From an uncultured Elusimicrobiales bacterium (lineage in GTDB: Bacteria; Elusimicrobiota; Elusimicrobia; Elusimicrobiales; Elusimicrobiaceae), in contig CALUXG010000011.1 of assembly GCA_944324685.1 (NCBI GenBank), forward strand, positions 1 through 33,272: 33,272 nucleotides of DNA, written 5' to 3'. Below the pieces are notes generated by a model. It was not told where the DNA came from. It did no database searches and saw nothing but the letters and a program-made list of their open reading frames with translations. Shown piece after piece: positions 1 to 7,482 of the stretch; the stretch's first letter is position 1; the number at the start of each line of letters is the position of its first letter. The position numbers were made by a program, and so were the translations under genes.

Positions 1-1427
1 TACGGCCCAACAGCTGTGAATGTGAGAAGTATGCGCAGCAGAACGGGTGTGAATGTGCGCCGTCAGCGGAGACATGCTGTCAGGCGGGAGAAGTGTATAT
101 TAACGGGGTATGTATGAGTCCGTGTGATGCGTATCAGAACACGAGCAGCTGCTGCACGGCGGAAGAGATTGCGCAGGGGAAGGAATATGATCCGAATCCG
201 GACAAAGCCAGCAGTTCCAAATGTTTTTGTCCTACAGGGGAACGGGTAGTATCTGGATATAACGGTGGAGCGTCGCATTGTTGTCCGACGAATACGGCGG
301 TATATAAAAACGGACGCTGTATGACGATGTGTGAGGCCGAACCCAATACGACAAACTGCTGCAGCGGCGAGCAGGAATGGAACGGCAAGGAATGTGTGGA
401 TATATGCAAAGCGGACGTGGGAATTTCCTCCCCCTCCAGCCTGTTTGCTTATGTGGATACCTGTACGGGCGGAGACGGAGAAAACATGTTCAGCTGCCCG
501 ACGAATTTGACCGAAAAATTGGTATGCACGGATGCATATGCGAAGAAAGATGTAGTAGATGCGGAGCGTCTGGGTGACGATATCTTAGTTCCGGGGGATC
601 GGCCATGGGGACCGGGGGGAAGCGTTAGCGTAGACAAACAGAATGCGTTTTTGGCATGGAATGATCCGTTTGCGTCCTTTGCCAATCCGGATACATGGGT
701 GGCGGCGGCGCAACCAGAACATGCCTGTCATTATTGTTCCATGGCTCATGAGGGTAATACTACACTGTGGGAGTGTCCTGACGGATTTTCTTCTGACTCC
801 CAAAGTGTCTGTAATGCTCACTGCTGTCCCCGTGGCACCGGCGGTGGCGGAGTCAGTGATGGTGGCACCGGCGGTGGAATTACGGGCACTCAGACGGAAG
901 GCATAACGTATGTGGAATGTACCACAGATGAGGTCTGTTCACGTTCAATACCTTTGGTAGGATGCCGGGAATGCTGTAAAAGGAGCCTGTATATAAACGG
1001 ACAATGCTGCAACGGAGAAGGACAACATGTAGATGACGGCCTTTGCTGCAATGCGGGAGAACGCAATTCCAACGGAGTATGCTGCCCCGAAGGCAAAGTA
1101 GGCTCCAACGGCGTATGCTGCGATTCCGGCAGCTGGGCGTGGGATAATTCCGGACTGTGCTGTCCGTCCGGCCAGCGTCCTTCCAACGGCGTATGCTGCC
1201 CCAGAGGCTCTACATACAATACGGCCACCGGCCAATGTGAATGTCCGACGGATAAGGAGTGGGATGAAGAACATAAGGAGTGTGTGTCTCTGCGTTGTAC
1301 CACGACGTATCCGCACAGATATAATGGTCAATGCTATAAATGCCCTGACGGTTATACATGGATAGGCGACGGGAAATGTGAGAAGACGGAGTATTTTAAG
1401 CGCAGTATGACCTGCTGTCCCAACTAA
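1..1427 (+). CDS. Cysteine-rich repeat protein, 5'-truncated by the window edge
   Basis: The reading frame is open from position 3 to the TAA at 1425-1427, so the gene begins outside the window; an ATG at 93 is internal. The visible 474 or so residues are extremely rich in cysteine. Short modules recur in which a CC pair is followed by a polar stretch, then NG and another Cys (for example NGRC, NGQCCN, SNGVCCPEG, SNGVCCDSG, SNGVCCPRG). The SNGVCC modules between about 1060 and 1230 are near-identical tandem units. A less regular, glycine- and acid-rich part (about 410-900) separates two Cys-rich blocks, with a GTGGG-type linker near 840-890. This is the composition of a disulfide-stabilised exported or surface protein; no enzymatic motif is visible. 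I do not recognise a named family. A strong terminator follows at 1497-1527. Confident as a coding region, unsure of role. Confidence 0.8.
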   Translation, partial: RPNSCECEKYAQQNGCECAPSAETCCQAGEVYINGVCMSPCDAYQNTSSCCTAEEIAQGKEYDPNPDKASSSKCFCPTGERVVSGYNGGASHCCPTNTAVYKNGRCMTMCEAEPNTTNCCSGEQEWNGKECVDICKADVGISSPSSLFAYVDTCTGGDGENMFSCPTNLTEKLVCTDAYAKKDVVDAERLGDDILVPGDRPWGPGGSVSVDKQNAFLAWNDPFASFANPDTWVAAAQPEHACHYCSMAHEGNTTLWECPDGFSSDSQSVCNAHCCPRGTGGGGVSDGGTGGGITGTQTEGITYVECTTDEVCSRSIPLVGCRECCKRSLYINGQCCNGEGQHVDDGLCCNAGERNSNGVCCPEGKVGSNGVCCDSGSWAWDNSGLCCPSGQRPSNGVCCPRGSTYNTATGQCECPTDKEWDEEHKECVSLRCTTTYPHRYNGQCYKCPDGYTWIGDGKCEKTEYFKRSMTCCPN

Positions 1428-1496
1428 TTTACGGAGCGATTATCTAGACAGGGAAAATCTTTGTCATAGAGAACGTGTTCCGTATCCGTGAACGAG

Positions 1497-1527
1497 AACC
1501 CCGCCGGCAATAAGCCGGCGGGGTTTT
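1497..1527 (+). terminator. Rho-independent terminator after the Cys-rich gene
   Basis: A perfect 10-bp stem CCCCGCCGGC / GCCGGCGGGG (1499-1508 and 1514-1523) with loop AATAA is followed by TTTT. It lies 70 nt after the stop codon at 1427. Confidence 0.9.
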
Positions 1528-1644
1528 GTTGGAGGCATAAACCGGCGTGGAAAACGTTGAAGAGGCCAAGCAGTGAAGCGGCGGAAAAAGAAGGCGGAAA
1601 CTCCATGAAACGTGAAGATTACTTTTTAGTTCACCATATCCATT
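1528..1644. other. Spacer between two terminators, no gene seen
   Basis: This sequence lies between the plus-strand terminator of the Cys-rich gene and the minus-strand terminator of the SEC-C operon. It contains only a 13-codon ATG reading frame at 1605-1646 without a clear ribosome binding site. I see no promoter or RNA gene. Confidence 0.5.
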
Positions 1645-1672
1645 AAAAAACCCCCGTTCAACAAACGGGGGG
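1645..1672 (-). terminator. Rho-independent terminator of the M23/ATPase/SEC-C operon
   Basis: Read on the minus strand, an 8-bp stem (AACGGGGG partner at 1664-1671, CCCCCGTT at 1651-1658, loop CAACA) is followed by six T (1650-1645). It lies directly after the stop codon of the SEC-C gene. Confidence 0.85.
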
Positions 1673-1680
1673 CGATTGTA

Positions 1681-2097
1681 TTATTTATCTTTTCCACAGC
1701 ACTTTTTATATTTTTTGCCGCTGCCGCAGGGGCAAGGATCATTGCGGCCGATTTTTGGCCCTTCGTGCACGACGGTTTCCACTTTTGGCAGATCGCCGGC
1801 CTGTTCGGCTTTTAATTCCGCTTCATGGGCTTTCATCCATTTTTTCATTTGGCGTATGCTTTTGAAGTCCACGCCGTCTTTTTCCATTCGTTTGGCAATG
1901 TCTATGAAACGCTGTTTGATTTGCGGGTCTTTGAGCTTGTTTTTAATCATGGCCGGCAAAGATTCTATTTCCCGCTCAATGCGTTGTTCAATGCTTTCTT
2001 TTTGTTTTTTTTCTTCGGGTTGGTGCACCGCCTCCGGCGCGGCGGCAGCGTCCGGAACGGTTTCTTCGGCGGTTTTTTTCTTAAACGGATTCCACAT
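1681..2097 (-). CDS. Small SEC-C motif protein
   Basis: This 138-residue protein ends in a SEC-C zinc-binding motif, [19 protein letters not shown] at residues 117-135, with Zn ligands C122, C124, C133 and C134. In the known family this module occurs at the C-terminus of SecA, where it binds SecB and ribosomes, and also in many small proteins of unknown role. The rest is charged and alpha-helical: a Lys/Glu-rich segment (about 28-45) and a helical stretch (46-100) with no membrane segment, so it is probably cytoplasmic. It is the last gene of a four-gene minus-strand operon, 23 nt after the second P-loop ATPase gene. A link to export or translation is suggested by the motif only. Confidence 0.85.
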   Translation of the reverse strand: MWNPFKKKTAEETVPDAAAAPEAVHQPEEKKQKESIEQRIEREIESLPAMIKNKLKDPQIKQRFIDIAKRMEKDGVDFKSIRQMKKWMKAHEAELKAEQAGDLPKVETVVHEGPKIGRNDPCPCGSGKKYKKCCGKDK

Positions 2098-2120
2098 GAC
2101 TTTACGACTCCTTGGCTAAA

Positions 2121-2687
2121 TTAGCGGAGCAAATTCTCCACGAAATTTTTAATGATTTCTGCTTTTTCAAAATAATGTTTGCTGCGAGGCACAATCAGAC
2201 GATTGGGATGGCGCTCCCAAATTTTCAGAATTTTGTCGTCAATTTCAAATGCCTGCTGCAGCGTCTCCGTGCGAACGTTGGTAGCTTGGTAATAATCTTT
2301 TTCCGGCGGAGGAGAGAGATGAATGACCGCGTCATAGCGGGCCAATTCCGCCTCCAGAGAGCTGCCCATGGCTTTGAAAAAATCTTCGGGGCCTTTTGGC
2401 CAGTATACGGCGCCGTCTATGGAGCCGCGGTCGCAAACGATGAGCGGCGCGGAAGAAGTGGCGTTGGCCAAATGCTCCAACTGGTGGACGGTATAAAAAA
2501 TGATACGCTGCGCGTGTTCTATATGAAGGGGGCTGTTGTCCTTGCGCGGGAAACCGCCGCTGTAAATCAGCGTTGCCGCTTCCTGCACCAGCTCAATTTT
2601 GCTGCCGAATGTTTCTTTCAATATGGACAGCGCGGTGGTTTTGCCGCCGCTGGGGCCTCCGGTTAAAACGATTTTCTTTTTGTTCAT
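2121..2687 (-). CDS. P-loop ATPase/kinase-like protein (second of a tandem pair)
   Basis: This 188-residue protein starts at the ATG at 2687, which overlaps the TGA of the upstream paralogue as ATGA and is preceded by a strong AGGAGGAG ribosome binding site. The frame is open further upstream but that part overlaps the neighbour in another frame. A Walker A motif, GGPSGGKTT, lies near residues 9-17. A strand ending LIVCDRGSIDGAVYWP resembles the Walker B/DRG region of NadR-type and AAA_28 P-loop proteins, which includes small-molecule kinases. It matches the upstream gene nearly throughout (for example ILKIWERHPNR), so the pair arose by tandem duplication. The substrate is unknown. Confidence 0.85.
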   Translation of the reverse strand: MNKKKIVLTGGPSGGKTTALSILKETFGSKIELVQEAATLIYSGGFPRKDNSPLHIEHAQRIIFYTVHQLEHLANATSSAPLIVCDRGSIDGAVYWPKGPEDFFKAMGSSLEAELARYDAVIHLSPPPEKDYYQATNVRTETLQQAFEIDDKILKIWERHPNRLIVPRSKHYFEKAEIIKNFVENLLR

Positions 2688-3262
2688 TTTTTCTCCTCCT
2701 GAGGAAGAAGGGTTTCTATAAAATCTTTGATGATGCCGGCTTTTTGGAAGAAATGATCCATGGAAGGCAGCACCATGCGGTTGGGATGACGCTCCCAAAT
2801 TTTCAAAATCTTCCGGTCAATGCGGGAAGCCTCCTCCAGTGTTTCCGTGCGTACACGTGTGGATTGATAAAACTCCGCTTTCAGCGGGGGCGAAAGATGA
2901 ATGACCGCGTCGTAGCGGGCTATTTGTTCTTCCAGCGTGGTTCCCATGGAGGCAAAAAAATCTTCCACTCCCTCTGGCCAATAAACGGCGGCGTCCACGG
3001 TGCCGCGGTCGCACACAATCAATTCGGCCGAAGAAGTTTGCAGGGCCAAGCTTTCCAGCTGCTGCGTAGCGTAGAAAATAATGCGCTGCGCCGTGCGGAC
3101 GTGTTCGGGACTGCCGTCTTTGCGCGGAAAGCCGCCGCTGAAAATCATGGTAGCCGCTTCCGGCACGACTTCTATTTTATTGCCGAAAGTTTCTTTCAGC
3201 ACCGACAGCGCGGTGGTTTTGCCGCCGTTTGGGCCGCCGGTAATGGCAATGCGTTTTGTCAT
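2684..3262 (-). CDS. P-loop ATPase/kinase-like protein (first of a tandem pair)
   Basis: This is a 192-residue single-domain P-loop protein. The Walker A motif GGPNGGKTT is at residues 9-17, a hydrophobic strand with VCDRGTVDAAVYW at 83-95 corresponds to the Walker B/DRG segment, and a conserved VRTETLEEA segment lies near 137-145. This pattern fits the AAA_28 (NadR-like) family, whose members include nucleoside and vitamin kinases and predicted ATPases. The ATG overlaps the stop codon of the upstream M23 peptidase (ATGA) and its own stop overlaps the next ATG, so translation of the three genes is probably coupled. The tandem paralogy suggests a heteromer or two related substrates, but nothing in the sequence decides this. 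Confidence 0.87.
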   Translation of the reverse strand: MTKRIAITGGPNGGKTTALSVLKETFGNKIEVVPEAATMIFSGGFPRKDGSPEHVRTAQRIIFYATQQLESLALQTSSAELIVCDRGTVDAAVYWPEGVEDFFASMGTTLEEQIARYDAVIHLSPPLKAEFYQSTRVRTETLEEASRIDRKILKIWERHPNRMVLPSMDHFFQKAGIIKDFIETLLPQEEKK

Positions 3263-4545
3263 TTTTCCTCCTCCTGCGCCTTGTCGGCGGGTTGGATGAC
3301 GTTGGCTTGTGCCAGCGCGTCGTTTAACGCTTTCATGTACAAATCTTTCGCTTCTGTAAAATCCGCCATTTGTTCTTTGGGTATGGAACGCAAAGCGGAA
3401 TTGCGGTTTTTCATTTTCAGAAAATCTATAAATTTATTGTTTTGCTTGATGCGGAAATCCAGATGCGGCCCCGTGGACAGCCCCGTATTGCCCACATAGG
3501 CTATGGTGTCTCCTTGTTTTACTTTGGCGCCTCTTTTTGTTTTTTTTGCATACCGGCTCAGGTGGCCGTAAGATGTAACGTAATTGTTGGCGTGGCGCAC
3601 TTCCACATAATTGCCGAATCCTCCTTTTCTGCCAACGTATGTTACAACGCCGTCTGCCACCACTTGCACCGGCGTACCAGTCGGGGCGGCATAATCAATG
3701 CCTAAATGCGGGCGGCGTATGCGCAAAATGGGGTGCATGCGGTTTGGATTAAAACGCGAAGAAATACGTACTCCCCGAAAACTGATGGGCGATTTTAGAA
3801 ACATTTTTTTGGTAATTTTGCCCGTTTTGTCAAAGAATTCGTCGTTGTAATAAAATGCGTAATTTTCTCCGGTAATTTGTCCGTCGTACATGGCTGCAAC
3901 GAGGTCTTGGCCCGTGATGGTTCCGTCTGCGGTATAATGTTCCTCCCACACGGCGGCAAAACGGTCTTTGTTTCGGGTTTCCGTATTGAAATCAATGTTC
4001 CAAGAAAAAGCGTCCGTCAAATCCACAATCAACGGAACGGTAACGTCATCTTTAAGCATGGAAGAAAAAAGAGAATCTTGTATTTGTCCGGCGGTGCTTT
4101 TAATGCGGGTATGTATTTCCACGTCGGATTGTCCGGCCGCCAGCTGCCCGCCTACGTTCGCCACAAAGTAACGCGTCAAACCTTGGTTCAAAAGCAGCAT
4201 AGCAAATTCTCCCTCCGTCGTAACGGAAATGGAGTAAGGGTCGTCTTTCTGCAATTTGCGCGTATCAATAACGGAGTTTAGCTGGTCTACAATTTCCGAC
4301 ACTTCACGGTTTTCCAGTCCCGCCTCCTGCAAGGCCACATAAATAGGCTTCTGCCCTACGGTATATTCTTGTACGGAAATTTCTTTTTGATAAGAATTTA
4401 TTTCTTCCTGACGATTTTTATCGCGCGTGATCGCCACGGTTAAAAACGTGGTCAATGCTATAACCGCAAGCGTCAGCAGATAAAACATTAAGTCATGATA
4501 ACGGCGGTAATGAGTATTAAAAAAATCAATTATTTTTTTTTGCAT
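3259..4545 (-). CDS. Membrane-anchored M23 (LytM-type) metallopeptidase
   Basis: This 428-residue protein has a single N-terminal membrane segment (about residues 19-40) and a largely polar periplasmic region. The C-terminal M23 domain (about 265-375) contains H280-x3-D284 in HLGIDYAAPTGTPV, then YGHL at 326-329 and GPHLDFRI at 359-366. M23 enzymes are Zn endopeptidases that cut peptidoglycan cross-links. The usual last motif is HxH; here it is H361-L-D363, so an Asp stands where the third Zn ligand is normally His. Activity is plausible but not certain. The gene heads a four-gene operon (two P-loop proteins, SEC-C). No Shine-Dalgarno is obvious, and the start lies just after the terminator of the upstream ptb gene. 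Confidence 0.9.
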   Translation of the reverse strand: MQKKIIDFFNTHYRRYHDLMFYLLTLAVIALTTFLTVAITRDKNRQEEINSYQKEISVQEYTVGQKPIYVALQEAGLENREVSEIVDQLNSVIDTRKLQKDDPYSISVTTEGEFAMLLLNQGLTRYFVANVGGQLAAGQSDVEIHTRIKSTAGQIQDSLFSSMLKDDVTVPLIVDLTDAFSWNIDFNTETRNKDRFAAVWEEHYTADGTITGQDLVAAMYDGQITGENYAFYYNDEFFDKTGKITKKMFLKSPISFRGVRISSRFNPNRMHPILRIRRPHLGIDYAAPTGTPVQVVADGVVTYVGRKGGFGNYVEVRHANNYVTSYGHLSRYAKKTKRGAKVKQGDTIAYVGNTGLSTGPHLDFRIKQNNKFIDFLKMKNRNSALRSIPKEQMADFTEAKDLYMKALNDALAQANVIQPADKAQEEEK

Positions 4546-4551
4546 GGCCGT

Positions 4552-4586
4552 AAAAAAGGCGGCCGGCGTTCGAATCCGGCCGCCTT
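4552..4586 (-). terminator. Rho-independent terminator after ptb
   Basis: A perfect 11-bp stem (AAGGCGGCCGG at 4556-4566, complement at 4576-4586) with a 9-nt loop is followed on the minus strand by a T run (4557-4552). It separates the lpd-trmJ-buk-ptb genes from the M23 operon, whose ATG is only 6 nt beyond; read-through could link them. Confidence 0.9.
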
Positions 4587-4594
4587 GTATGGTT

Positions 4595-5512
4595 TTATTT
4601 TTGGTCTTTCAAGAAAGAACACAGCGCAATGGCGTTTAATTTGACTTTCGGATCATCAGCGCGGGACGGCAATATGACGGGAATGGTCGGCCCCACCAGT
4701 ACGGCGGCCGCTTCCATTTTCTCTCCAAAAAACGCCAATGCTTTGTAAAGCGGGTTTCCGGCGTCCAAATCCGGCAGCATTAAAATGTCGGCGTCGCCCG
4801 CCACCTGTTTGCCCGTGATGCCTTTTTCGGCGGCTTTTTGCTCGGAGAGGGATATGTATAAGTCATACGGTCCTTCCACCACGCAGCCCGTGATTTTTCC
4901 TTCGGCGTTCATTTTGGCCAGTTCTGCCGCGTCTACGGTGCTGGGGATTTTTTCGTTTACTTTTTCCACCGGACATACGCAGGAAACTTTGGGATTTTCC
5001 AGCCCCAGCTTATGCATGGTGTTAACGGCGTTTTGAATGATTTTGGCTTTTTGTTCCAATGTCGGGGCAATGACGACGGCGCTGTCCGTTACGGCAAAAG
5101 GTTTTTTATATTTCGGCGTACTGAACAGTACAAAATGCGACAGCAAAGCTCCTTCCGGCACCAAATGCGCTTCTTTATTCAAGATGGCTTTCATATAGTA
5201 TTTGGTGTCCACCAACCCTTTGATTAAAAAGTCTCCTTTGCCCGCCAAAATTTGGTCTACCGCCAGTTTGCACATGGTGGGGACGTCTTCACAATCAATA
5301 AATTCAAATTTTTCTTCCGGCAATCCGGCCGCTTTGACCATTTCTTTTACTTGGGCTATGGGGCCAATGAGTATGCCGTGCGAAATTAGGCCGTTGTCAT
5401 CGGCCATTTTAATGGCTTGCAATGCTTCGGCATTGTTTGCGCCCGGCACGACGACGCGGTTCGATTTTCCTTTTACTTGATTAATCAAGTCTTCAAAGCT
5501 CTTAAATTTCAT
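4595..5512 (-). CDS. ptb: Phosphate butyryltransferase
   Basis: This 305-residue protein has the length and features of phosphate acetyl/butyryltransferases, including GPYDLYISLSEQKAAEKGI, GDADILMLPDLDAGNPLYK and a VGPTIPVILPSRADDP segment near the C-terminus. It interconverts butyryl-CoA (or a branched-chain acyl-CoA) plus phosphate and the acyl-phosphate plus CoA in the cytoplasm. The start is supported by AAGGAG about 8 nt upstream. The butyrate kinase gene lies 16 nt upstream on the same strand, so the pair forms the standard Ptb-Buk module giving one ATP per acyl-CoA. Presence of lpd in the same run recalls Ptb-Buk-Lpd clusters for branched-chain 2-oxo acids in Firmicutes, so isobutyryl- or isovaleryl-CoA are possible substrates. 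Confidence 0.93.
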   Translation of the reverse strand: MKFKSFEDLINQVKGKSNRVVVPGANNAEALQAIKMADDNGLISHGILIGPIAQVKEMVKAAGLPEEKFEFIDCEDVPTMCKLAVDQILAGKGDFLIKGLVDTKYYMKAILNKEAHLVPEGALLSHFVLFSTPKYKKPFAVTDSAVVIAPTLEQKAKIIQNAVNTMHKLGLENPKVSCVCPVEKVNEKIPSTVDAAELAKMNAEGKITGCVVEGPYDLYISLSEQKAAEKGITGKQVAGDADILMLPDLDAGNPLYKALAFFGEKMEAAAVLVGPTIPVILPSRADDPKVKLNAIALCSFLKDQK

Positions 5513-5528
5513 GCTATTGCTCCTTAAT

Positions 5529-6644
5529 TTATGAATAATGTTTTACTATAGAGGGATCTTCCAATGCGCGCCGCGCCGCATCGCGCAAAGCGTCTTTTTC
5601 TTCACTGCCCGGAAATACGTAAATGGGGGCTATCCAACCCACCTGACGGCCCAGCTCATGCGGAATATATTTGCTGAACATCAGCCCGCCGGTCAGGGCG
5701 ATAAAATCCACTTTTCCTTCCAATACCACGGCCAAAGCGCCGATTTCTTTGGCCATTTGGTAAATCATGGCGTCTAAGGCTTCTTTGGCTTTTTCTTTGG
5801 TGCAATGGATAAGCGAGCCGGGGCGTTTCTTTCCCGTTTGTATATATTCTTCCAACTCTTTGACGTCGTATGTCCCCGTGTATGCGGCCAAACCGCCTTT
5901 TCCGCGCATTTTCAAGCGTATGTCTTTTTGCGTATACTTGCCCGAAAAACACATATTGACCAATCCCGCACAGGGAACGGCTCCGCTGCGTTGCGGCGTC
6001 ATGGGGCCGTCTCCTTCGTATCCGTTACTGACGTCTATCGCTTTTCCGTACCGGTGCGCTCCTATGGATATGCCGCCTCCTCCGTGGCAAATAATACAGC
6101 GCACGTCTTCGTATTTGCGGCCCTGTTTTTCAGCGATGAGGCGGGCAACGTGGCGCTGGCTTAAAGCGTGAAAAATGGAAATGCGCGGATTTTCCGGCAT
6201 GCCGCTGTAACGCGCAATAGGCTGCAGTTCGTCAATGACCACGGGATTGGCTATAAAGCTGGGGCAATTGGCGTATTTGGCAATGTCTCTGGCCAATATG
6301 CCGCCTAAATTGCTGGGATGTATGCCTCCATAGCGTCCCGTTTCCAAGTCGGACACCATTTGGTCATTGACGGCGTATACACCACCTTCCACGGAACGGA
6401 TAAAACCGCCGCGTCCGATAACGGCGTCAATTTCTTTAAGCGGTACTTTATGGTCTAAAAGATAGTCCAAGATGAGCTTGCGGCGCAGCGGCAGCTGTTC
6501 GGTAACGTTTTTGCCTTCATAGGGTTCCAAATCGGTAATGGAATAACGCACCGTAACTTCAAAAACGGGTTTTTCGCCGCGATAATAACCTATATCGTCG
6601 GAAGTGGAGCCGGGGTTAATAACCAAAATATTATAAGAAGACAT
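5529..6644 (-). CDS. buk: Butyrate kinase
   Basis: This 371-residue protein of the acetate/butyrate kinase (ASKHA) family makes ATP from butyryl-phosphate. The N-terminal phosphate-binding strand is VINPGSTSDD (residues about 7-16), followed by GRGGFI, a GGIHPSNLGG segment, ICHGGGGISIGAH and, near the C-terminus, IALTGGLMFSKYI. I chose the ATG at 6644 because the family starts with this strand. An upstream ATG at 6770 would add 42 very basic residues and overlap the end of trmJ, without family support. The ribosome site is weak (GGTGA). The gene is 109 nt downstream of trmJ and 16 nt upstream of ptb. Confidence 0.93.
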   Translation of the reverse strand: MSSYNILVINPGSTSDDIGYYRGEKPVFEVTVRYSITDLEPYEGKNVTEQLPLRRKLILDYLLDHKVPLKEIDAVIGRGGFIRSVEGGVYAVNDQMVSDLETGRYGGIHPSNLGGILARDIAKYANCPSFIANPVVIDELQPIARYSGMPENPRISIFHALSQRHVARLIAEKQGRKYEDVRCIICHGGGGISIGAHRYGKAIDVSNGYEGDGPMTPQRSGAVPCAGLVNMCFSGKYTQKDIRLKMRGKGGLAAYTGTYDVKELEEYIQTGKKRPGSLIHCTKEKAKEALDAMIYQMAKEIGALAVVLEGKVDFIALTGGLMFSKYIPHELGRQVGWIAPIYVFPGSEEKDALRDAARRALEDPSIVKHYS

Positions 6645-6753
6645 AGCTTGTTCACCGTGTGTTTGTTTATATTTTAACATTTTCCGCGCTCTTGCGCCGA
6701 CCGGACCTAATGTGCGGGTTTTTTTCTTGATTTTGGTGAGTAAATCTTTGGGG

Positions 6754-7482
6754 TCAATGTGTGCGTGCATGTTTGGCCTCCGTGAATTTGCCCCGCATAT
6801 ACAGGGCGAAATTTTTAATAAAAAACAAATCGTTTTTTCCCAACTCCGCCTTGCGTACCAGTGCGCGCAGCAAAGCCTTGCGCTGTTGGGCGGTATAGTC
6901 GGTTTTGAAACCGCTTTGAACCATTAATTCTTCTAATTCGTCAATGACCAGTTCCGTCTGTGCAAACGAAGCCCGCTGCAATGGATTTGGCTGTGCGGCA
7001 GGCGGGGTTTGCCGCGCCAGTTCATAACAAGTCAAAATAACCGATTGGGCCAAATTCACGGAAGGTTGTTTGGCGCTGGTCGGTATATGCAGTACGGCGC
7101 TGCAAAGTCCAATGTCGGCATTGGACAGACCCGTTTTTTCATTTCCAAACACAAGCGCGGTTTTGCCTTGGATTTGTTTGCTGAGCCAAAGGGGCAAATC
7201 CGGCAGTGAAATGACGGGTTGGTCCAAGCGGCGGTCTTTGAGTGCCGTGGCAGCCAGCATGAGCGTGCAGTCGGCCAGTGCCTGCGGCAAAGCGTCAAAC
7301 AGCTTTGCCCGCTGCATAATATCCTGCGCTCCCACCGCGCTGACAGCATCGCGCCAACTGGGTGCATACGGCGTTACCACGCGTAAATCCGCAAAGCCGA
7401 AATTGGCCATTGCTCTGGCGGCGGCTCCTATATTGTTCGGATCGCGCGGACTGACTAAAACGACAGCAAAACGATTCATCAT
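6754..7482 (-). CDS. trmJ: TrmH/TrmJ-family (SPOUT) RNA 2'-O-methyltransferase
   Basis: This protein of about 242 residues carries the SPOUT motifs: an N-terminal VLVSPRDPNNIGAAARAMAN, motif 2 ALVFGNEKTGLSN and motif 3 IPTSAKQPSVNLAQSV. These form the S-adenosylmethionine knot of TrmJ-like enzymes, which methylate ribose 2'-OH (position 32 of tRNA in the characterised TrmJ). A C-terminal helical extension follows, as in TrmJ. The start is ATGATG at 7482/7479 and overlaps the TGA of lpdA, so translation is likely coupled; the longer frame to 7623 is only overlap with lpdA. The exact target (tRNA or rRNA) is not determined. Confidence 0.85.
   Translation of the reverse strand: MMNRFAVVLVSPRDPNNIGAAARAMANFGFADLRVVTPYAPSWRDAVSAVGAQDIMQRAKLFDALPQALADCTLMLAATALKDRRLDQPVISLPDLPLWLSKQIQGKTALVFGNEKTGLSNADIGLCSAVLHIPTSAKQPSVNLAQSVILTCYELARQTPPAAQPNPLQRASFAQTELVIDELEELMVQSGFKTDYTAQQRKALLRALVRKAELGKNDLFFIKNFALYMRGKFTEAKHARTH

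Noticed and set aside
890-1331. Minus-strand frames opposite the Cys-rich gene
   Set aside because: The repeat structure of the plus-strand gene keeps them open; they lack starts with ribosome sites and family features.
1605-1646. 13-codon ATG frame between two terminators
   Set aside because: Too short, no clear ribosome site, and it ends in the neighbouring terminator.
2112-3499. Two long plus-strand frames opposite the P-loop genes
   Set aside because: They are antisense shadows of the tandem paralogues, similar to each other only because the real genes are duplicated.
4556-4586. GTTCGAATCC, like a tRNA T-loop
   Set aside because: It lies in the loop and arm of a perfect terminator stem; no acceptor, D or anticodon arm can be built around it.
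6645-6770. 42-residue N-terminal extension of butyrate kinase
   Set aside because: It overlaps the end of trmJ and precedes the conserved first strand; the family length fits the ATG at 6644.
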